In this document: one piece after another, positions 42,710 through 51,857 of the stretch
Numbering within the stretch: position 1 is the first letter of the stretch
How the letters are laid out: every line of letters starts with the position of its first letter
DNA from: Streptomyces sp. NRRL F-5123
GTDB lineage: Bacteria > Actinomycetota > Actinomycetes > Streptomycetales > Streptomycetaceae
Reading direction: 5' to 3'
DNA: 64,000 nucleotides
NCBI RefSeq assembly: GCF_000721495.1
Contig: NZ_JOHY01000006.1
Coordinates: forward strand, 62,001-126,000
Program-made: the position numbers and the translations under genes
The notes under the pieces: generated by a model
The model's input: the letters and a program-made list of their open reading frames with translations, nothing else
Database searches by the model: none
Told to the model about the DNA's origin: nothing

Positions 42710-43564
42710 TCAGGCGTACCGCTGCGCCGCGTCGCGGATGAACTGCCGGGTGGCCTCAGCACTCAGCGCCTGCGCCCGCAGGTGCTCGTACATGACGCTG
42801 TACGCCTGCACGTCGGTGTCCTTCTCCAGGTACAGGTCGCTGTTGACGCCCTCCAGGTACACCACGGTGGCGTCCGTCGCGTCGGTGAACTCCAGCACCG
42901 CGAACTGCCCGCTCAGGCCCGGGTGCGCGCCCACCTCGAACGGCAGAACCTGCACGGTCACGTGCGGCAGGTGGCTCAGCTCCACCAGGTGCTCCAACTG
43001 CTGGTGCATGGTCTGCGCGTCGCCGACCTTCCGCCACAGCGCCGCCTCGTCCACCACCGCCCACATGCGCAGCGGCCCGTCCGCGTCGGTGATCCGCTCC
43101 TGCCGCCGCATCCGGACGCTGACCCGCTTCTCGACCTGCTCCGGGCTGGCCTCCGGCAGGTTGCCGGAGATGACCGCCGTCGCGTACTCCTTGGTCTGCA
43201 GCAGCCCCGGCACCACCTGGGGTTCGAAGACCCGCAGGCTCGCCGCCTCCGTCTCCAGGCCGATGTACACGCTGTACGGGATGTCCCCGAAGGCGTGCCA
43301 CCAGCCCTGCTGGCGCGACTCCTTGGCCATCTGCATGAGCGAATCGACGATCCGCATGTCGTCCACGCCGTAGACCCCGCACAGATCCCGGACGTCGCGC
43401 TGGCTGATGCTGCGGCGGCCGTTCTCCAAGCGGCTGATCTTGGACTGGGAGACCAGGAGCCGGGCCGCGACCTCCTCGGCCGTCATCCCCTTCTCCTCGC
43501 GGAGCTTGCGCAGCTCCGACCCCAGCCGGCGGCGCCTGACGGTGGGGTTGACGTTGGCGACCAC
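42710..43564 (-). CDS. XRE-family helix-turn-helix regulator with DUF5753 domain (Scr1-like)
   Basis: 284 residues from GTG 43564, chosen because GGAGG stands nine bases upstream; the ORF extends further but without a better site. Residues 12-70 hold the XRE helix-turn-helix (LGSELRKLREEKGMTAEEVAARLLVSQSKISRLENG has its units at 12-47). From about 95 to 280 is the DUF5753 domain typical of Streptomyces XRE regulators: LETEAASLRVFEPQVVPGLLQT, VVDEAALWR, and a terminal LRAQALSAEAT. Pairs with the DUF397 gene at 42263. By synteny with SCO4441 it is a likely positive regulator of secondary metabolism; this is inference from memory of the locus. Confidence 0.87.
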   Translation of the reverse strand: MVANVNPTVRRRRLGSELRKLREEKGMTAEEVAARLLVSQSKISRLENGRRSISQRDVRDLCGVYGVDDMRIVDSLMQMAKESRQQGWWHAFGDIPYSVYIGLETEAASLRVFEPQVVPGLLQTKEYATAVISGNLPEASPEQVEKRVSVRMRRQERITDADGPLRMWAVVDEAALWRKVGDAQTMHQQLEHLVELSHLPHVTVQVLPFEVGAHPGLSGQFAVLEFTDATDATVVYLEGVNSDLYLEKDTDVQAYSVMYEHLRAQALSAEATRQFIRDAAQRYA

Positions 43565-43717
43565 AGGAACTGCACCTCCACGCTGATCCGTACTGATGGT
43601 CAGCAGCCTGCCACTAGCGGTCATCACCGCGCTGGCGAATGGTCGTAACAAGCTTGCCCGGCCCTTGCGCCGGGGCGCGCGAATCGTCCGCGCACGCCCC
43701 GCAAAGGGCGTAAAACA

Positions 43718-43774
43718 TGCCGCGCGGGGCACCGGGACCGGACAACTGTCCGGCTCCCGACACCCCGCGCGGCA
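43718..43774 (-). terminator. Large hairpin with T tract, terminator for leftward transcription
   Basis: TGCCGCGCGGGG (43718-43729) pairs with CCCCGCGCGGCA (43763-43774); inside, CCGGACA and TGTCCGG pair around a 2-base loop, with a partial CGGGA match between. Read leftward the hairpin is followed by TGTTTTAC, so it looks like an intrinsic terminator that insulates the XRE gene from the GPP34 gene upstream. Confidence 0.7.
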
Positions 43775-44084
43775 CTGCGGCTCCCGGTGGGGATCTCACC
43801 GCGGGCGGCTCCCGGCGCCACTGCTCCCACCGGCCTTCCGGTGGCTGCCGGGAATCCGTGGTGCCCGGTCCCTGCCTCGGGCACCACGGCCTGCCCTGCG
43901 TCGTTACGTGTTGCGTGGGCCTTGCGTGCGGTCCTGCCGCCTTGCTGGTGGTTCCGGTGCTGCCGTGGTGGGTGGGGTCCTGGTGCGTGGAACGGAGGTG
44001 CCCGGTGGACCCGGTGGAACGGACGTACTCGGCGGAGCGGAGATGCCCGGCGGTGCGCGGTGCGTCCCGCCGTTCGTGCGTCCG

Positions 44085-44153
44085 GACGTACTGCGCGTAC
44101 CGGACGTACTGCATGCACTGCATATGTCGCATGTACCGCATGTACTGCCGTGT
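44085..44153. repeat. Degenerate 9-12 bp repeat patch (GTACTGCAT / GTACCGCAT type)
   Basis: A run of GTACTGC, GTACCG, GCATGCACTGCAT and GCATGTACCGCATGTACTG units forms a short, AT-richer patch in an otherwise GC-rich gap. Units differ by one or two bases. Confidence 0.55.
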
Positions 44154-44187
44154 GCCGGCCGTGCGCGGTGCCGCTGGGCGCTGTGCG

Positions 44188-44889
44188 TCAGCGGGCTCCG
44201 GCCCTGGCCATCGAGCCGTGTCCGACCGCCCGCCGTTCCTGCGCGGCCGGCCTCTTGGGCTGCGCGGCCACACCGTTCTGCACGTCCATCACGGCGTGCG
44301 CCACGAGGCCGCCCATCGGGTCGTATCTGATCAGGTCCCGCAGGCGCGATCGCGACGACCGCCCCTCGTTGCCCGGATACAGGTGCTTGCCGAGCCCCAC
44401 CGAGTGGGCGAGCGCGGCGAGCGCCGCGGTCCGCGGGTCCGGCGGCACGCCGGTGCGGATCGCACTGTCCAGCCGGGCTCTGATGTCCCGGCTGACGGCG
44501 CTGTCGGTCGCCTGGTAGCGAGTCGTCGGCAGCACCCCGCACATCTGACCCGGCACGGCGTGCACCATGCCGCACCGCTCCAGGTGCGCGAGATACGTCT
44601 GGCGCAGCCCCAGCCGGGGCCCGCCGATCCAGTGGACCGCCCGCACCGGGCTGCCGCGACGGCGCAGCAGTTCCAGCGCGGAGTCCAGAGTCGGATCTCC
44701 AGTCGGCCGTGGGTGCACCACGGCGATACGATCCCCGTCAGGGGCTATCCGTCCGGCCAGAGCCAGCTCGACGAGCTGTGCTCCGGCGAGGCCGAGGTCG
44801 AGTGATTGCGGCTGCGCCGTGGTCCCGGTCGTCGGGTCCAGGGCGAGCAGCAACAGCTCTTCCGGAATTGTTCTGCGGCTCTTGCCCAT
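44188..44889 (-). CDS. GPP34 (GOLPH3/VPS74-like) phosphoprotein family protein
   Basis: 233 residues from ATG 44889, with GGGGAGG six bases upstream. The family signature is at the start: IPEELLLLALDPTTG, then LDLGLAGAQLVELALAGRI. The rest is helical and ends in a basic, low-complexity tail (QPKRPAAQERRAVGHG). In eukaryotes GOLPH3 binds phosphoinositides and retains glycosyltransferases; the bacterial members, common in Streptomyces, have no established role. It lies divergent from the long D-Ala-D-Ala carboxypeptidase gene, 228 bp away. Confidence 0.87.
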   Translation of the reverse strand: MGKSRRTIPEELLLLALDPTTGTTAQPQSLDLGLAGAQLVELALAGRIAPDGDRIAVVHPRPTGDPTLDSALELLRRRGSPVRAVHWIGGPRLGLRQTYLAHLERCGMVHAVPGQMCGVLPTTRYQATDSAVSRDIRARLDSAIRTGVPPDPRTAALAALAHSVGLGKHLYPGNEGRSSRSRLRDLIRYDPMGGLVAHAVMDVQNGVAAQPKRPAAQERRAVGHGSMARAGAR

Positions 44890-45117
44890 CCATGCCTCCC
44901 CGCGTGGATGAATGACAGGGTGACGCCTCTCACACCGGCCTGTCGAGAGCGCCTTTTCCATATCTGCGGGAACCGGCTGGTATGTCGTTCTCGTCTACGG
45001 GGGCGGCGGTGGTGTCGCAGACGGGTCGTGGGCCGGTCGCGGGGACCATGGCATGAGTGGGTCGTGAAGGGCCGGGGCGCCGCGGGGCGCCCGGGATGAT
45101 GCGTCGAGGAGGTCTGC

Positions 45118-47583
45118 GTGGCGGGCGAGTCCCCCGGCAGGGAGAAGCAGCACGAAATGTCGGGGGAGGCGGCTGCGTCGCAGGCCGTGGATCCGAGGCT
45201 GGCGGTGTTCGGGACGCCTGCTGGGGTGCGTGAGGCTGCTGTGGCGGGCCCGGCGCCCGCCCGGCCGGACGCCGGGCCCGCCGAGGGCGGCTCCGCGTCC
45301 GGCGCCGATTCGCCCCAACTGCCCGCCTCCGACGCCGGGCCGCGCGCCGCCGCCGCGTCCACCGAGGACTCCGGCGCGGATACGCCGGGTGAGGTAGCCG
45401 TCCTGGACGCCGCTGACGCCGCCCTTACTCCCGAGGTCCCTTCCGTCCCTTCTGCGGGGGCCGAAGAGCCGTCGAAAACGGAACCAAATCGTGATCCTGC
45501 GCCTGGGGCCGATGGGGCGGAGGAGGCCGCTGATGCGGCTGATGTGAGTGAACGTTCAACTCAGGAGGCGGAGTCCGCGACTCCGCCGGTCGAGCCCGAA
45601 GCCCCGCACGATGCCCCGCCGGCCACCCCGCCGAGCACGCCGGAGCGCACTCCGGTGGAGGAAGCGGGCGCTCGTCCGGCCGCCGCCCGAGCGGGTGAGC
45701 TTGCGGGGGCAGCGGGGGAGGGGGCCCCGGTTGCCGGTGAGCCGGCGGGGGAGGGTGCTCCGGCCGCGGACGACGCCGGGGAGCCGGGCGCGGCTGCGGA
45801 CGAGGTGCCCGAGAGTGCGGGCGGGCCTTCGGGCGAGGCGCCTGAGGGTGCGGGCGGGCCTTCGGGCGAGGTGCCCGAGGGTGCGGGCGGGCCTTCGGGC
45901 GAGGTGCCCGAGAGTGCGGAGGGGCCGCAGGACGCCGCGTCGGAGCCCGAGGACGCTGCTGGGGGCGCTGCCGGGGCCGAGGACGTACGGCCCGATGCCG
46001 CGCCCGCCGACGCGCCGGCTGACGCCTCCCAGCCCGAGGACACCGGCGTGCACCGCGCGGAAGTGCGCAGGTCGCTGCTCCGGCCCCTGGTGTCGGACCT
46101 GCCTGCCGAGCGCCCGGCCGCCCCGCCCGCCGCCCCGGCCACACCGGCTGCGGCACCCGCGCCCGGGTCCGCACCGCTGCCGCCCGCCGCGTCGCCGGAC
46201 GGTGCCGACCCCGACGCCGAGGAGCCGCTGGGCCCCGACGGCACCAGGCTCATGCAGGCGCCCCAGCTCCTGCCGCCCGGGTCCGGCCACACCGGCTCCA
46301 CGCCGCTGAAGCTGCTCGCCGCGCTGACCAACACCCCGCCGCCCGAGCCCACGCTGATGCGCAGCATCCGCCGCCGGTTCAAGATCTGGACCCCGGTCGT
46401 GGTGCTGCTCGCGGTGGTCTTCGTGATCGTCCAGGCGGTACGCCCGCTGCCGGCGCCCAGCCTCAGGACGGCCACCGCCTCCTCGTACGCCTTCCCGGGC
46501 ACCGCCCTGCCGACGACGATGCCGTGGCCGGCGGAGGGCCAGTCCGTCGCCGAGGTCGAGGGCGTCGGCTCGCTCGGCGTGCACGGCGCGCAGACCCCCG
46601 TACCGATCGCCAGCCTCACCAAGGTGATGACGGCTTACATCGTGCTGCGCGACCACCCGATCAAGGGCGCCTCGCAGAACGGCCCGATGATTCCCGTCGA
46701 CAAGCAGGCCGCCGAGGAGTCCGGCTCCGCGGACGAGTCGACCGCACACGTCACGGAGGGCCAGCAGTTCACCGAGCGGCAGATGCTGCAGCTGCTCCTC
46801 GTGCCGTCCGGCAACAACATCGCCCGCCTGCTGGCACGCTGGGACGCCGGAACGCAGGAGGCCTTCGTCGCGAAGATGACCGCGACGGCGAAGCAGCTCG
46901 GCATGAACCACACCACGTACACCGGTGCGAGCGGCTTCGAGGAGACCACCGTCAGCACCGCCGTGGACCAGCTCGCGCTGGCGCGCGAGGTCATGAAGAA
47001 CGAGGCCTTCCGGTCGGTCGTCGCCCTCGCCAACGTCACGATCCCCGGCGTCGGCACGATCTACAACAACAACAACGACCTGGTGAAGCCCGGTGTCGTC
47101 GGCATCAAGACCGGCTCCAGCACTCCCGCGGGCGGCGCGCTGATGTGGGCGGCGCACAAGACCGTCGGCGGCAAGCAGCAGCTGATCCTGGGCGTCGTGC
47201 TCCAGCAGCACGGCGGCGTCACCGTCAACGACAGCCTCAACACGGCGCTGGCGCGCAGCCAGCAGCTCATCGAGTCCGTGCAGGGCGGGTTGACGTCGGC
47301 GACCGTCGTGAAGAAGGGCGAGGTCGTGGGCAGCGTCGACGACGGCCTGGGCGGTTCCACGCCGGTCGTCGCCGGGGCCGACCTCACCGCGCCGGGCTGG
47401 CCCGGCCTCCGCACCCCCGTGACCCTCACCCCCCTCCCGGGGGGCCTCCCGCACAGCGCGAAGGCGGGCACGGCCGTGGGCACCCTCACGATCGGCTCCG
47501 GCCCCGACGCGACGAAGGTCCCGGCCCTCCTGCAGTCCGACCTGGCGTCGCCGTCCTTCACGTCGAAGCTCACGCATTTCTGA
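45118..47583 (+). CDS. Membrane-anchored D-alanyl-D-alanine carboxypeptidase with a long disordered N-terminus
   Basis: 821 residues from GTG 45118, with GAGGAGG six bases upstream. Residues 1-415 are acidic, Ala/Pro/Glu-rich and cytoplasmic, including three 11-residue repeats GAGGPSGEVPE. One membrane helix follows (about 424-445). Residues 455-815 are an S11-type penicillin-binding domain with all motifs: Ser499-x-x-Lys502 (SLTK), Ser564-Gly-Asn566 (SGN) and Lys664-Thr-Gly666 (KTG). It trims the terminal D-Ala of peptidoglycan stem peptides outside the cell. The corresponding S. coelicolor gene (SCO4439 by memory) is linked to spore wall and antibiotic effects. The cytoplasmic part is much longer than in ordinary family members. 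Confidence 0.9.
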   Translation: MAGESPGREKQHEMSGEAAASQAVDPRLAVFGTPAGVREAAVAGPAPARPDAGPAEGGSASGADSPQLPASDAGPRAAAASTEDSGADTPGEVAVLDAADAALTPEVPSVPSAGAEEPSKTEPNRDPAPGADGAEEAADAADVSERSTQEAESATPPVEPEAPHDAPPATPPSTPERTPVEEAGARPAAARAGELAGAAGEGAPVAGEPAGEGAPAADDAGEPGAAADEVPESAGGPSGEAPEGAGGPSGEVPEGAGGPSGEVPESAEGPQDAASEPEDAAGGAAGAEDVRPDAAPADAPADASQPEDTGVHRAEVRRSLLRPLVSDLPAERPAAPPAAPATPAAAPAPGSAPLPPAASPDGADPDAEEPLGPDGTRLMQAPQLLPPGSGHTGSTPLKLLAALTNTPPPEPTLMRSIRRRFKIWTPVVVLLAVVFVIVQAVRPLPAPSLRTATASSYAFPGTALPTTMPWPAEGQSVAEVEGVGSLGVHGAQTPVPIASLTKVMTAYIVLRDHPIKGASQNGPMIPVDKQAAEESGSADESTAHVTEGQQFTERQMLQLLLVPSGNNIARLLARWDAGTQEAFVAKMTATAKQLGMNHTTYTGASGFEETTVSTAVDQLALAREVMKNEAFRSVVALANVTIPGVGTIYNNNNDLVKPGVVGIKTGSSTPAGGALMWAAHKTVGGKQQLILGVVLQQHGGVTVNDSLNTALARSQQLIESVQGGLTSATVVKKGEVVGSVDDGLGGSTPVVAGADLTAPGWPGLRTPVTLTPLPGGLPHSAKAGTAVGTLTIGSGPDATKVPALLQSDLASPSFTSKLTHF
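45815..45913 (+). repeat. Three 33-bp tandem units in the carboxypeptidase gene
   Basis: Units at 45815-45847, 45848-45880 and 45881-45913 are nearly identical and each encodes 11 residues of the type [SG]AGGPSGE[AV]PE. The frame is preserved. Confidence 0.85.
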
Positions 47584-48028
47584 GGGGGTGCGCTCGGGGG
47601 TGGGTGGTGCGGTTTGCTGCGCGACCTTGCCGTGGGTGGGGGGTTGCTCGCGCAGTTCCCCGCGCCCCTGGTGTACCCGGCGGGGCATCGGCGCACTCCG
47701 TGTGGGGGTTGGGTCGGGTGCCACTCCGGGGGTACCTCCTCGGAATGCGCGTTCGCCCTCTTCCGTAGCCGTTGAGGGACTGGGAAGCGCATTCCTGCGG
47801 GGGCACCCCCGGATCGTCCCCCTCCCGGGGTCTCGTGGGCGGCTGCCCGCCGGTGGGGGTGATGTCCAGGGACTGCGGTTCGCCCCCGGCGGCGGGTCAC
47901 CCCCACAGGTGGACAGAAAGCCGACGTCCGAGTCGCACGGGTGGTGGGGGTGGGAAACACCCGCGCCGGCAGGCGCGGGAAACCCCCGCGGCGGGAGAGC
48001 CGCCCACCCGGCGGGGCAGGCGCACCCG
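47584..48028. other. Convergent intergenic region with hairpins and a common Streptomyces repeat sequence
   Basis: 445 bp without a credible gene. TTGCTCGCGCAGTTCCCCGC followed by GCCCCTG (about 47643-47669) is a sequence I recognise as very common between Streptomyces genes. Hairpins: CGGGGG-CA-CCCCCG near 47797-47811 and CCCGCGCC-GGCA-GGCGCGGG at 47960-47979. Either could terminate the convergent carboxypeptidase or winged-helix gene. Confidence 0.5.
47960..47979. terminator. Hairpin between convergent genes
   Basis: CCCGCGCC (47960-47967), loop GGCA, GGCGCGGG (47972-47979): a perfect 8-bp stem, 50 bp beyond the stop of the leftward winged-helix gene. Confidence 0.5.
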
Positions 48029-49156
48029 CTATGCGGAGAGGGCGCGTTCGAGCGGGGTGCGGAAGCGGGGGGTCACCCGGGCGGAGCCGAGGGCGGGGGT
48101 GAGGCGGGCGGCGGCGCGCTCGACCTCTTCTGCGACCTCGACCCCGCGGTCGCAAAGGAGCCGCCAGGCAATGGAGCCGTCCGGGCGCTGGGCCCAGCCG
48201 CCGACGACCTCGCCGCCCCACCAGACCGTGGGCCCGATGTTCCCGGAGCGGTCGAAGAGCTGCTCGTGACCGTCGGGCAGGAACCATGCGCGGTCCCGCC
48301 AGGCCATGGCGAGCGGGTCGAGCGCGGGCAGGAGGACGGCGCCGTCCTGGTCCGCGGGGTCCGGGCCCGCGTCCGGGAGGACGTATCCGGTGGCGCCGTC
48401 GTCGAAGGCGACCGCCTCCGCCCCGACGGCGGCGAGCGCCTTGCGGGTCTCCCCGAGTCCCCAGCCCGTCCACCACTTGAGGTCGGCCTCGGTGCCGGGC
48501 CCGTACGCGGCGAGCCAGGCGCGGGCGAGGGCGGCCCGCGCGGGCTCCTCGGGGACGTCGGGCAGCGGCTCGGCGTTGGCCCAGCGGAACTGTCCGCTGA
48601 TCCACGACCCCGCGGGCCGCCGCCGCTCGATGCGCCCCTCGGCGGCCATCATGCGGATGACGCGGCTGGCGATGTTCTGCGTCGCCTCGTACGGCTTGCC
48701 GCGGGCGACGACGACCTGCTCGCGCAACCGCGGTACGAGCCGGGAGAGTTCGGCCCCGCTGGTGTCGGGATGTGCGGCGAGGGTGGCGACGACCTCGGCC
48801 TCCAGGTCCGCGAGCCACGCGGCGTCCCAGCCGCCGCCCTCGGCGAGGAAGGCGAGCAGGTCCTTGCGCATCTTGACGGTGACCCGGCGCCCGGCGGCCG
48901 CGTACACCTGCGGGGCGAAGTCCCGGTCGACGACGAACATGGTGCGCCGCATCGCGAGCATCCGGGTGAGGGCGGGCGGCTCGCCGTACAGCGCGGCGTC
49001 CAGCCCGGCGAATGCGGTGCCGGGGTCGGCCATCCGCGCGGCGACGCTCAGATATACGGTGGCCGGATCCGTCGCGTGCAGGGCCACGACACCCCGCACC
49101 ACGTCCATGACGTCATGAGCTCCCGCCCCTACCCGCGCCCGCCGCACATGTCCCAT
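48029..49156 (-). CDS. Winged-helix DNA-binding domain protein (AlkZ/YcaQ-type, HTH_42)
   Basis: 375 residues from ATG 49156 with GGGGAAG eight bases upstream; an in-frame ATG at 49216 would add 20 residues. Landmarks of the family: VVALHATDPATVYLSVAAR, LTRMLAMRRTMFVVDRD, a winged-helix segment RVIRMMAAEGRIERRRP, and PGTEADLKWWTGWGLGETRKAL. AlkZ and YcaQ members are DNA glycosylases that open interstrand crosslinks or protect against a self-made genotoxin; the closest catalytic pattern QxQ/QxD is not evident here, so the protein may belong to the less studied non-glycosylase branch. Upstream of it on the same strand are copA and copZ. Confidence 0.8.
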   Translation of the reverse strand: MGHVRRARVGAGAHDVMDVVRGVVALHATDPATVYLSVAARMADPGTAFAGLDAALYGEPPALTRMLAMRRTMFVVDRDFAPQVYAAAGRRVTVKMRKDLLAFLAEGGGWDAAWLADLEAEVVATLAAHPDTSGAELSRLVPRLREQVVVARGKPYEATQNIASRVIRMMAAEGRIERRRPAGSWISGQFRWANAEPLPDVPEEPARAALARAWLAAYGPGTEADLKWWTGWGLGETRKALAAVGAEAVAFDDGATGYVLPDAGPDPADQDGAVLLPALDPLAMAWRDRAWFLPDGHEQLFDRSGNIGPTVWWGGEVVGGWAQRPDGSIAWRLLCDRGVEVAEEVERAAARLTPALGSARVTPRFRTPLERALSA

Positions 49157-49232
49157 CTCCCCATCTTCCCCGAACGGCCGTGCGACGGCCCGGTACATTG
49201 CCACGCCTTGGCACATTGCGGCGCCCGGAGGG

Positions 49233-51527
49233 TCAGCGCGGGGTGAACGCCCGCAGCCGCAGGCTGTTCGCCACCACGAAGACCGACGAGAAGGCCATCG
49301 CGGCCCCGGCGATCATCGGGTTGAGCAGTCCCGCCGCGGCCAGCGGCAGGGCGGCCACGTTGTAGGCGAAGGCCCAGAAGAGGTTCGAGCGGATCGTCCG
49401 CAGCGTCCGCCGGGCGAGGCGGATCGCGTCGGCGGCGACCCTGAGGTCGCCCCGTACGAGGGTGAGGTCGCCCGCCTCGATCGCCGCGTCCGTGCCCGTG
49501 CCCATCGCGAGGCCGAGGTCCGCCTGCGCGAGTGCCGCCGCGTCGTTGACGCCGTCGCCGACCATCGCGACCGTACGGCCCTCGGCCTGGAGGGCGCGGA
49601 CGACGGCGACCTTGTCCTCGGGGAGCACCTCCGCGTGGACGTCCTGCGCCGCGATGCCGACCTGCGCGGCGACGGCGGCCGCGACGGCGGCGTTGTCGCC
49701 GGTGAGCAGGACCGGACGCAGCCCGAGGCCGCGCAGCCGCCTCACGGCCTCCGCGCTGCCGTCCTTGACGGCGTCGGCGACGACGAGGACGGCCCGCGCG
49801 CGGCCGTCCCACGCGACGGCGACGGCCGTCCCGCCGTCCGCCTCCGCCGCGGCCTTGGCGCGCGCCAGCTCCTCCGGCAGCGGCATGTCCCGCTCGGCGA
49901 GCAGCCGTTCGCGCCCGGCGAGGACGGTGCGGCCGTCGACGGTGCCCTCCACGCCGAGGCCGGGCAGGTTGCGGAAGCCGTCGACGGCGGGCAGTACGCC
50001 GGTCCGTGCCGTCGCACCCGCGGCGACCGCCCGGGCGATGGGGTGCTCGGAGGCGTGCTCCAGCGCACCGGCGTACCGCAGCGCGTCCCGCTCCTCGACG
50101 CCCTCGGCGACCAGTACCGACCGCAGGGTCATCGAACCCGTCGTGACCGTGCCGGTCTTGTCGAGCACCACCGTGTCCACCGCTCGCGTGGACTCCAGCA
50201 CCTCGGGCCCCTTGATGAGGATGCCGAGCTGCGCGCCGCGCCCGGTGCCGACCAGCAGCGCGGTGGGCGTCGCCAGGCCGAGCGCGCAGGGGCACGCGAT
50301 GATCAGCACGGCGACCGCCGCGGTGAAGGCCGCCTGCGGCCCCTCGCCGAGCGCGAGCCACACCCCGAGGGTGCCGAGCGCGAGCAGGATCACGGCGGGC
50401 ACGAAGACCGCGGAGATGCGGTCGGCGAGCCGCTGCGCCGCCGCCTTGCCGTTCTGCGCGTCCTCGACCAGGCGGGCCATCCGGGCGAGCTGGGTGTCGG
50501 CGCCGACCCGGGTCGCCTCGACGACCAGCCGGCCGCCTGCGTTGACGGTCGCGCCCGCGACCCGGTCGCCGGGCCCGACCTCGACGGGGACCGACTCGCC
50601 GGTGAGCATCGACGCGTCCACGGCCGACGTGCCCTCGCTCACCAGCCCGTCCGTGGCGATCTTCTCGCCGGGGCGTACGACGAAGTGGTCGCCGACGGCC
50701 AGCTCGCCGATCGGCACCCGCACCTCGGAGCCGTCGCGCAGCACCGCGACGTCCTTGGCGCCGAGTTCGAGCAGCGCGCGGAGCGCGGCTCCGGCGCGCC
50801 GCTTCGCGCGGGCCTCGAAGTAGCGGCCGGCGAGGATGAAGGCGGTGACGCCTGAGGCCGCCTCCAGGTAGATCTGGCTGCCGCCTGCCTGCCGGGAGAC
50901 GGTGAGGCGGAAGGAGTCGGTCATTCCGGCCATCCCGGCGTCGCCGAAGAAGAGCGCCCACAGCGACCAGCCGAAGGCGGCGAGCGTGCCGACCGACACC
51001 AGGGTGTCCATGGTCGCGGCGCCGTGGCGCAGGTTCGTCCAGGCCGCGCGGTGGAAGGGCCAGCCGGCGTAGACGACGACGGGCGCGGCGAGTGTGAGCG
51101 ACAGCCACTGCCAGTTGTCGAACTGCGCCGCGGGCACCATCGCCATCACGATCACCGGGACCGCGAGTACGACGGCGGTGAGCAGGCGCTGGCGCAGCGC
51201 CGTCAGCTCGCCGCCCTGCGCCTTCCCGTCCGCGACCTCGTGCCGGTCCTGCGGGTCGGCCGCCGGGGGAGCGGGGGGCGGGGGGAGCGCGGCGGTGTAG
51301 CCGGTGGCCTCGACGGTCGCGATCAGGTCCGCGACGGCGACGGGGCCCTCAAAGCCGACCTTCGCCTTCTCGGTCGCGTAGTTGACGGTCGCCGTCACGC
51401 CGTCCATCCGGTTGAGCTTCTTCTCGACCCTGGCCGCGCAGGACGCGCACGTCATGCCACCGATCTCCAGCTCGACCCAGTTGCCGGCCGCGTGCTCCCG
51501 TACGCCGCTGCCGTTCGTCGTCGTCAC
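49233..51527 (-). CDS. copA: Copper-translocating P1B-type ATPase CopA
   Basis: 764 residues from GTG 51527. One N-terminal metal-binding domain has Cys27 and Cys30 (GGMTCASC). Eight membrane helices flank the usual domains. The copper-specific CPC is Cys412-Pro-Cys414 ([12 protein letters not shown]); the phosphorylated Asp456 lies in DKTGT; SEHP follows in the nucleotide domain; [11 protein letters not shown] closes the hinge. It exports Cu(I) at the cost of ATP. It is the second gene of a copZ-copA operon (33 bp apart). Transcription is probably controlled by a CsoR-type repressor through the two operator-like palindromes upstream of copZ; the repressor gene itself is not in this window. 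Confidence 0.95.
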   Translation of the reverse strand: MTTTNGSGVREHAAGNWVELEIGGMTCASCAARVEKKLNRMDGVTATVNYATEKAKVGFEGPVAVADLIATVEATGYTAALPPPPAPPAADPQDRHEVADGKAQGGELTALRQRLLTAVVLAVPVIVMAMVPAAQFDNWQWLSLTLAAPVVVYAGWPFHRAAWTNLRHGAATMDTLVSVGTLAAFGWSLWALFFGDAGMAGMTDSFRLTVSRQAGGSQIYLEAASGVTAFILAGRYFEARAKRRAGAALRALLELGAKDVAVLRDGSEVRVPIGELAVGDHFVVRPGEKIATDGLVSEGTSAVDASMLTGESVPVEVGPGDRVAGATVNAGGRLVVEATRVGADTQLARMARLVEDAQNGKAAAQRLADRISAVFVPAVILLALGTLGVWLALGEGPQAAFTAAVAVLIIACPCALGLATPTALLVGTGRGAQLGILIKGPEVLESTRAVDTVVLDKTGTVTTGSMTLRSVLVAEGVEERDALRYAGALEHASEHPIARAVAAGATARTGVLPAVDGFRNLPGLGVEGTVDGRTVLAGRERLLAERDMPLPEELARAKAAAEADGGTAVAVAWDGRARAVLVVADAVKDGSAEAVRRLRGLGLRPVLLTGDNAAVAAAVAAQVGIAAQDVHAEVLPEDKVAVVRALQAEGRTVAMVGDGVNDAAALAQADLGLAMGTGTDAAIEAGDLTLVRGDLRVAADAIRLARRTLRTIRSNLFWAFAYNVAALPLAAAGLLNPMIAGAAMAFSSVFVVANSLRLRAFTPR

Positions 51528-51560
51528 CGCTTCGCTCCCCTCACTCCCCCTCGGTTGCGG

Positions 51561-51773
51561 TCAGGCCCGGCCGACCAGCTCGTAGCCCGCCTCGTCCACG
51601 GCGGCGCGCACGGCCGCGTCGTCGACCGGCTGGTCGGAGTCGATCGTCACCAGTCCGGTCGAGGCGACCGCCTTGACGGACGTGACGCCGGGGATCGTGG
51701 TGACCTCGCGGGTGACCGCGGATTCGCAGTGGCCGCAGGTCATGCCGGACACCGTGTAGACCGCCTGGCTCAT
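51561..51773 (-). CDS. copZ: Copper chaperone CopZ
   Basis: 70 residues from ATG 51773 with GAGGAG six bases upstream. It is a single HMA domain with the metal motif MTCGHC (residues 11-16), beta-alpha-beta-beta-alpha-beta order and a normal length. It binds Cu(I) and passes it to CopA or to the repressor. First gene of the operon. Confidence 0.93.
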   Translation of the reverse strand: MSQAVYTVSGMTCGHCESAVTREVTTIPGVTSVKAVASTGLVTIDSDQPVDDAAVRAAVDEAGYELVGRA

Positions 51774-51833
51774 GCTGTGCTCCTCGTCGCGTGCGTGCGG
51801 GACGGCTCGTTCCGTCTCCACTCCTCCGAGGAT

Positions 51834-51850
51834 ATACCCCCTAGGGGTAT
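51834..51850. promoter_or_regulatory. CsoR-like operator, perfect palindrome
   Basis: ATACCCC-CTA-GGGGTAT (17 bp, 51834-51850) is a perfect inverted repeat 61 bp upstream of copZ. It matches the pattern of CsoR sites in actinobacteria (TACCC...GGGTA). Confidence 0.85.
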
Positions 51851-51857
51851 TTGGCCA

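Larger units (their letters stand above)
43565..44187. other. Long non-coding gap between GPP34 and XRE genes
   Basis: 623 bp without a credible gene; the open frames over it are Arg/Pro- or repeat-rich. It contains a strong hairpin (43718-43774), imperfect direct repeats around 43985-44060 (GGA[AG]CGGAG[GA]TGCCCGG twice), and a GTAC/GCAT-rich repeated patch at 44085-44153. The XRE promoter should lie close to 43565-43720. Confidence 0.55.

Noticed and set aside
44085..44153. Repeat patch as a CRISPR array
   Set aside because: Units are 9-12 bp, degenerate and have no spacers of constant length; no cas genes are nearby.
43614..44273. Minus-strand frame rich in MRYMRHMQCMQY-type text as a repeat protein
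   Set aside because: It has no ribosome site, overlaps the stop of the GPP34 gene and turns into Arg/Pro noise on both sides.
48029..49156. Winged-helix protein as a proven crosslink-specific DNA glycosylase (AlkZ)
   Set aside because: The catalytic Gln pattern of AlkZ could not be found by eye, so only the family-level name is given.
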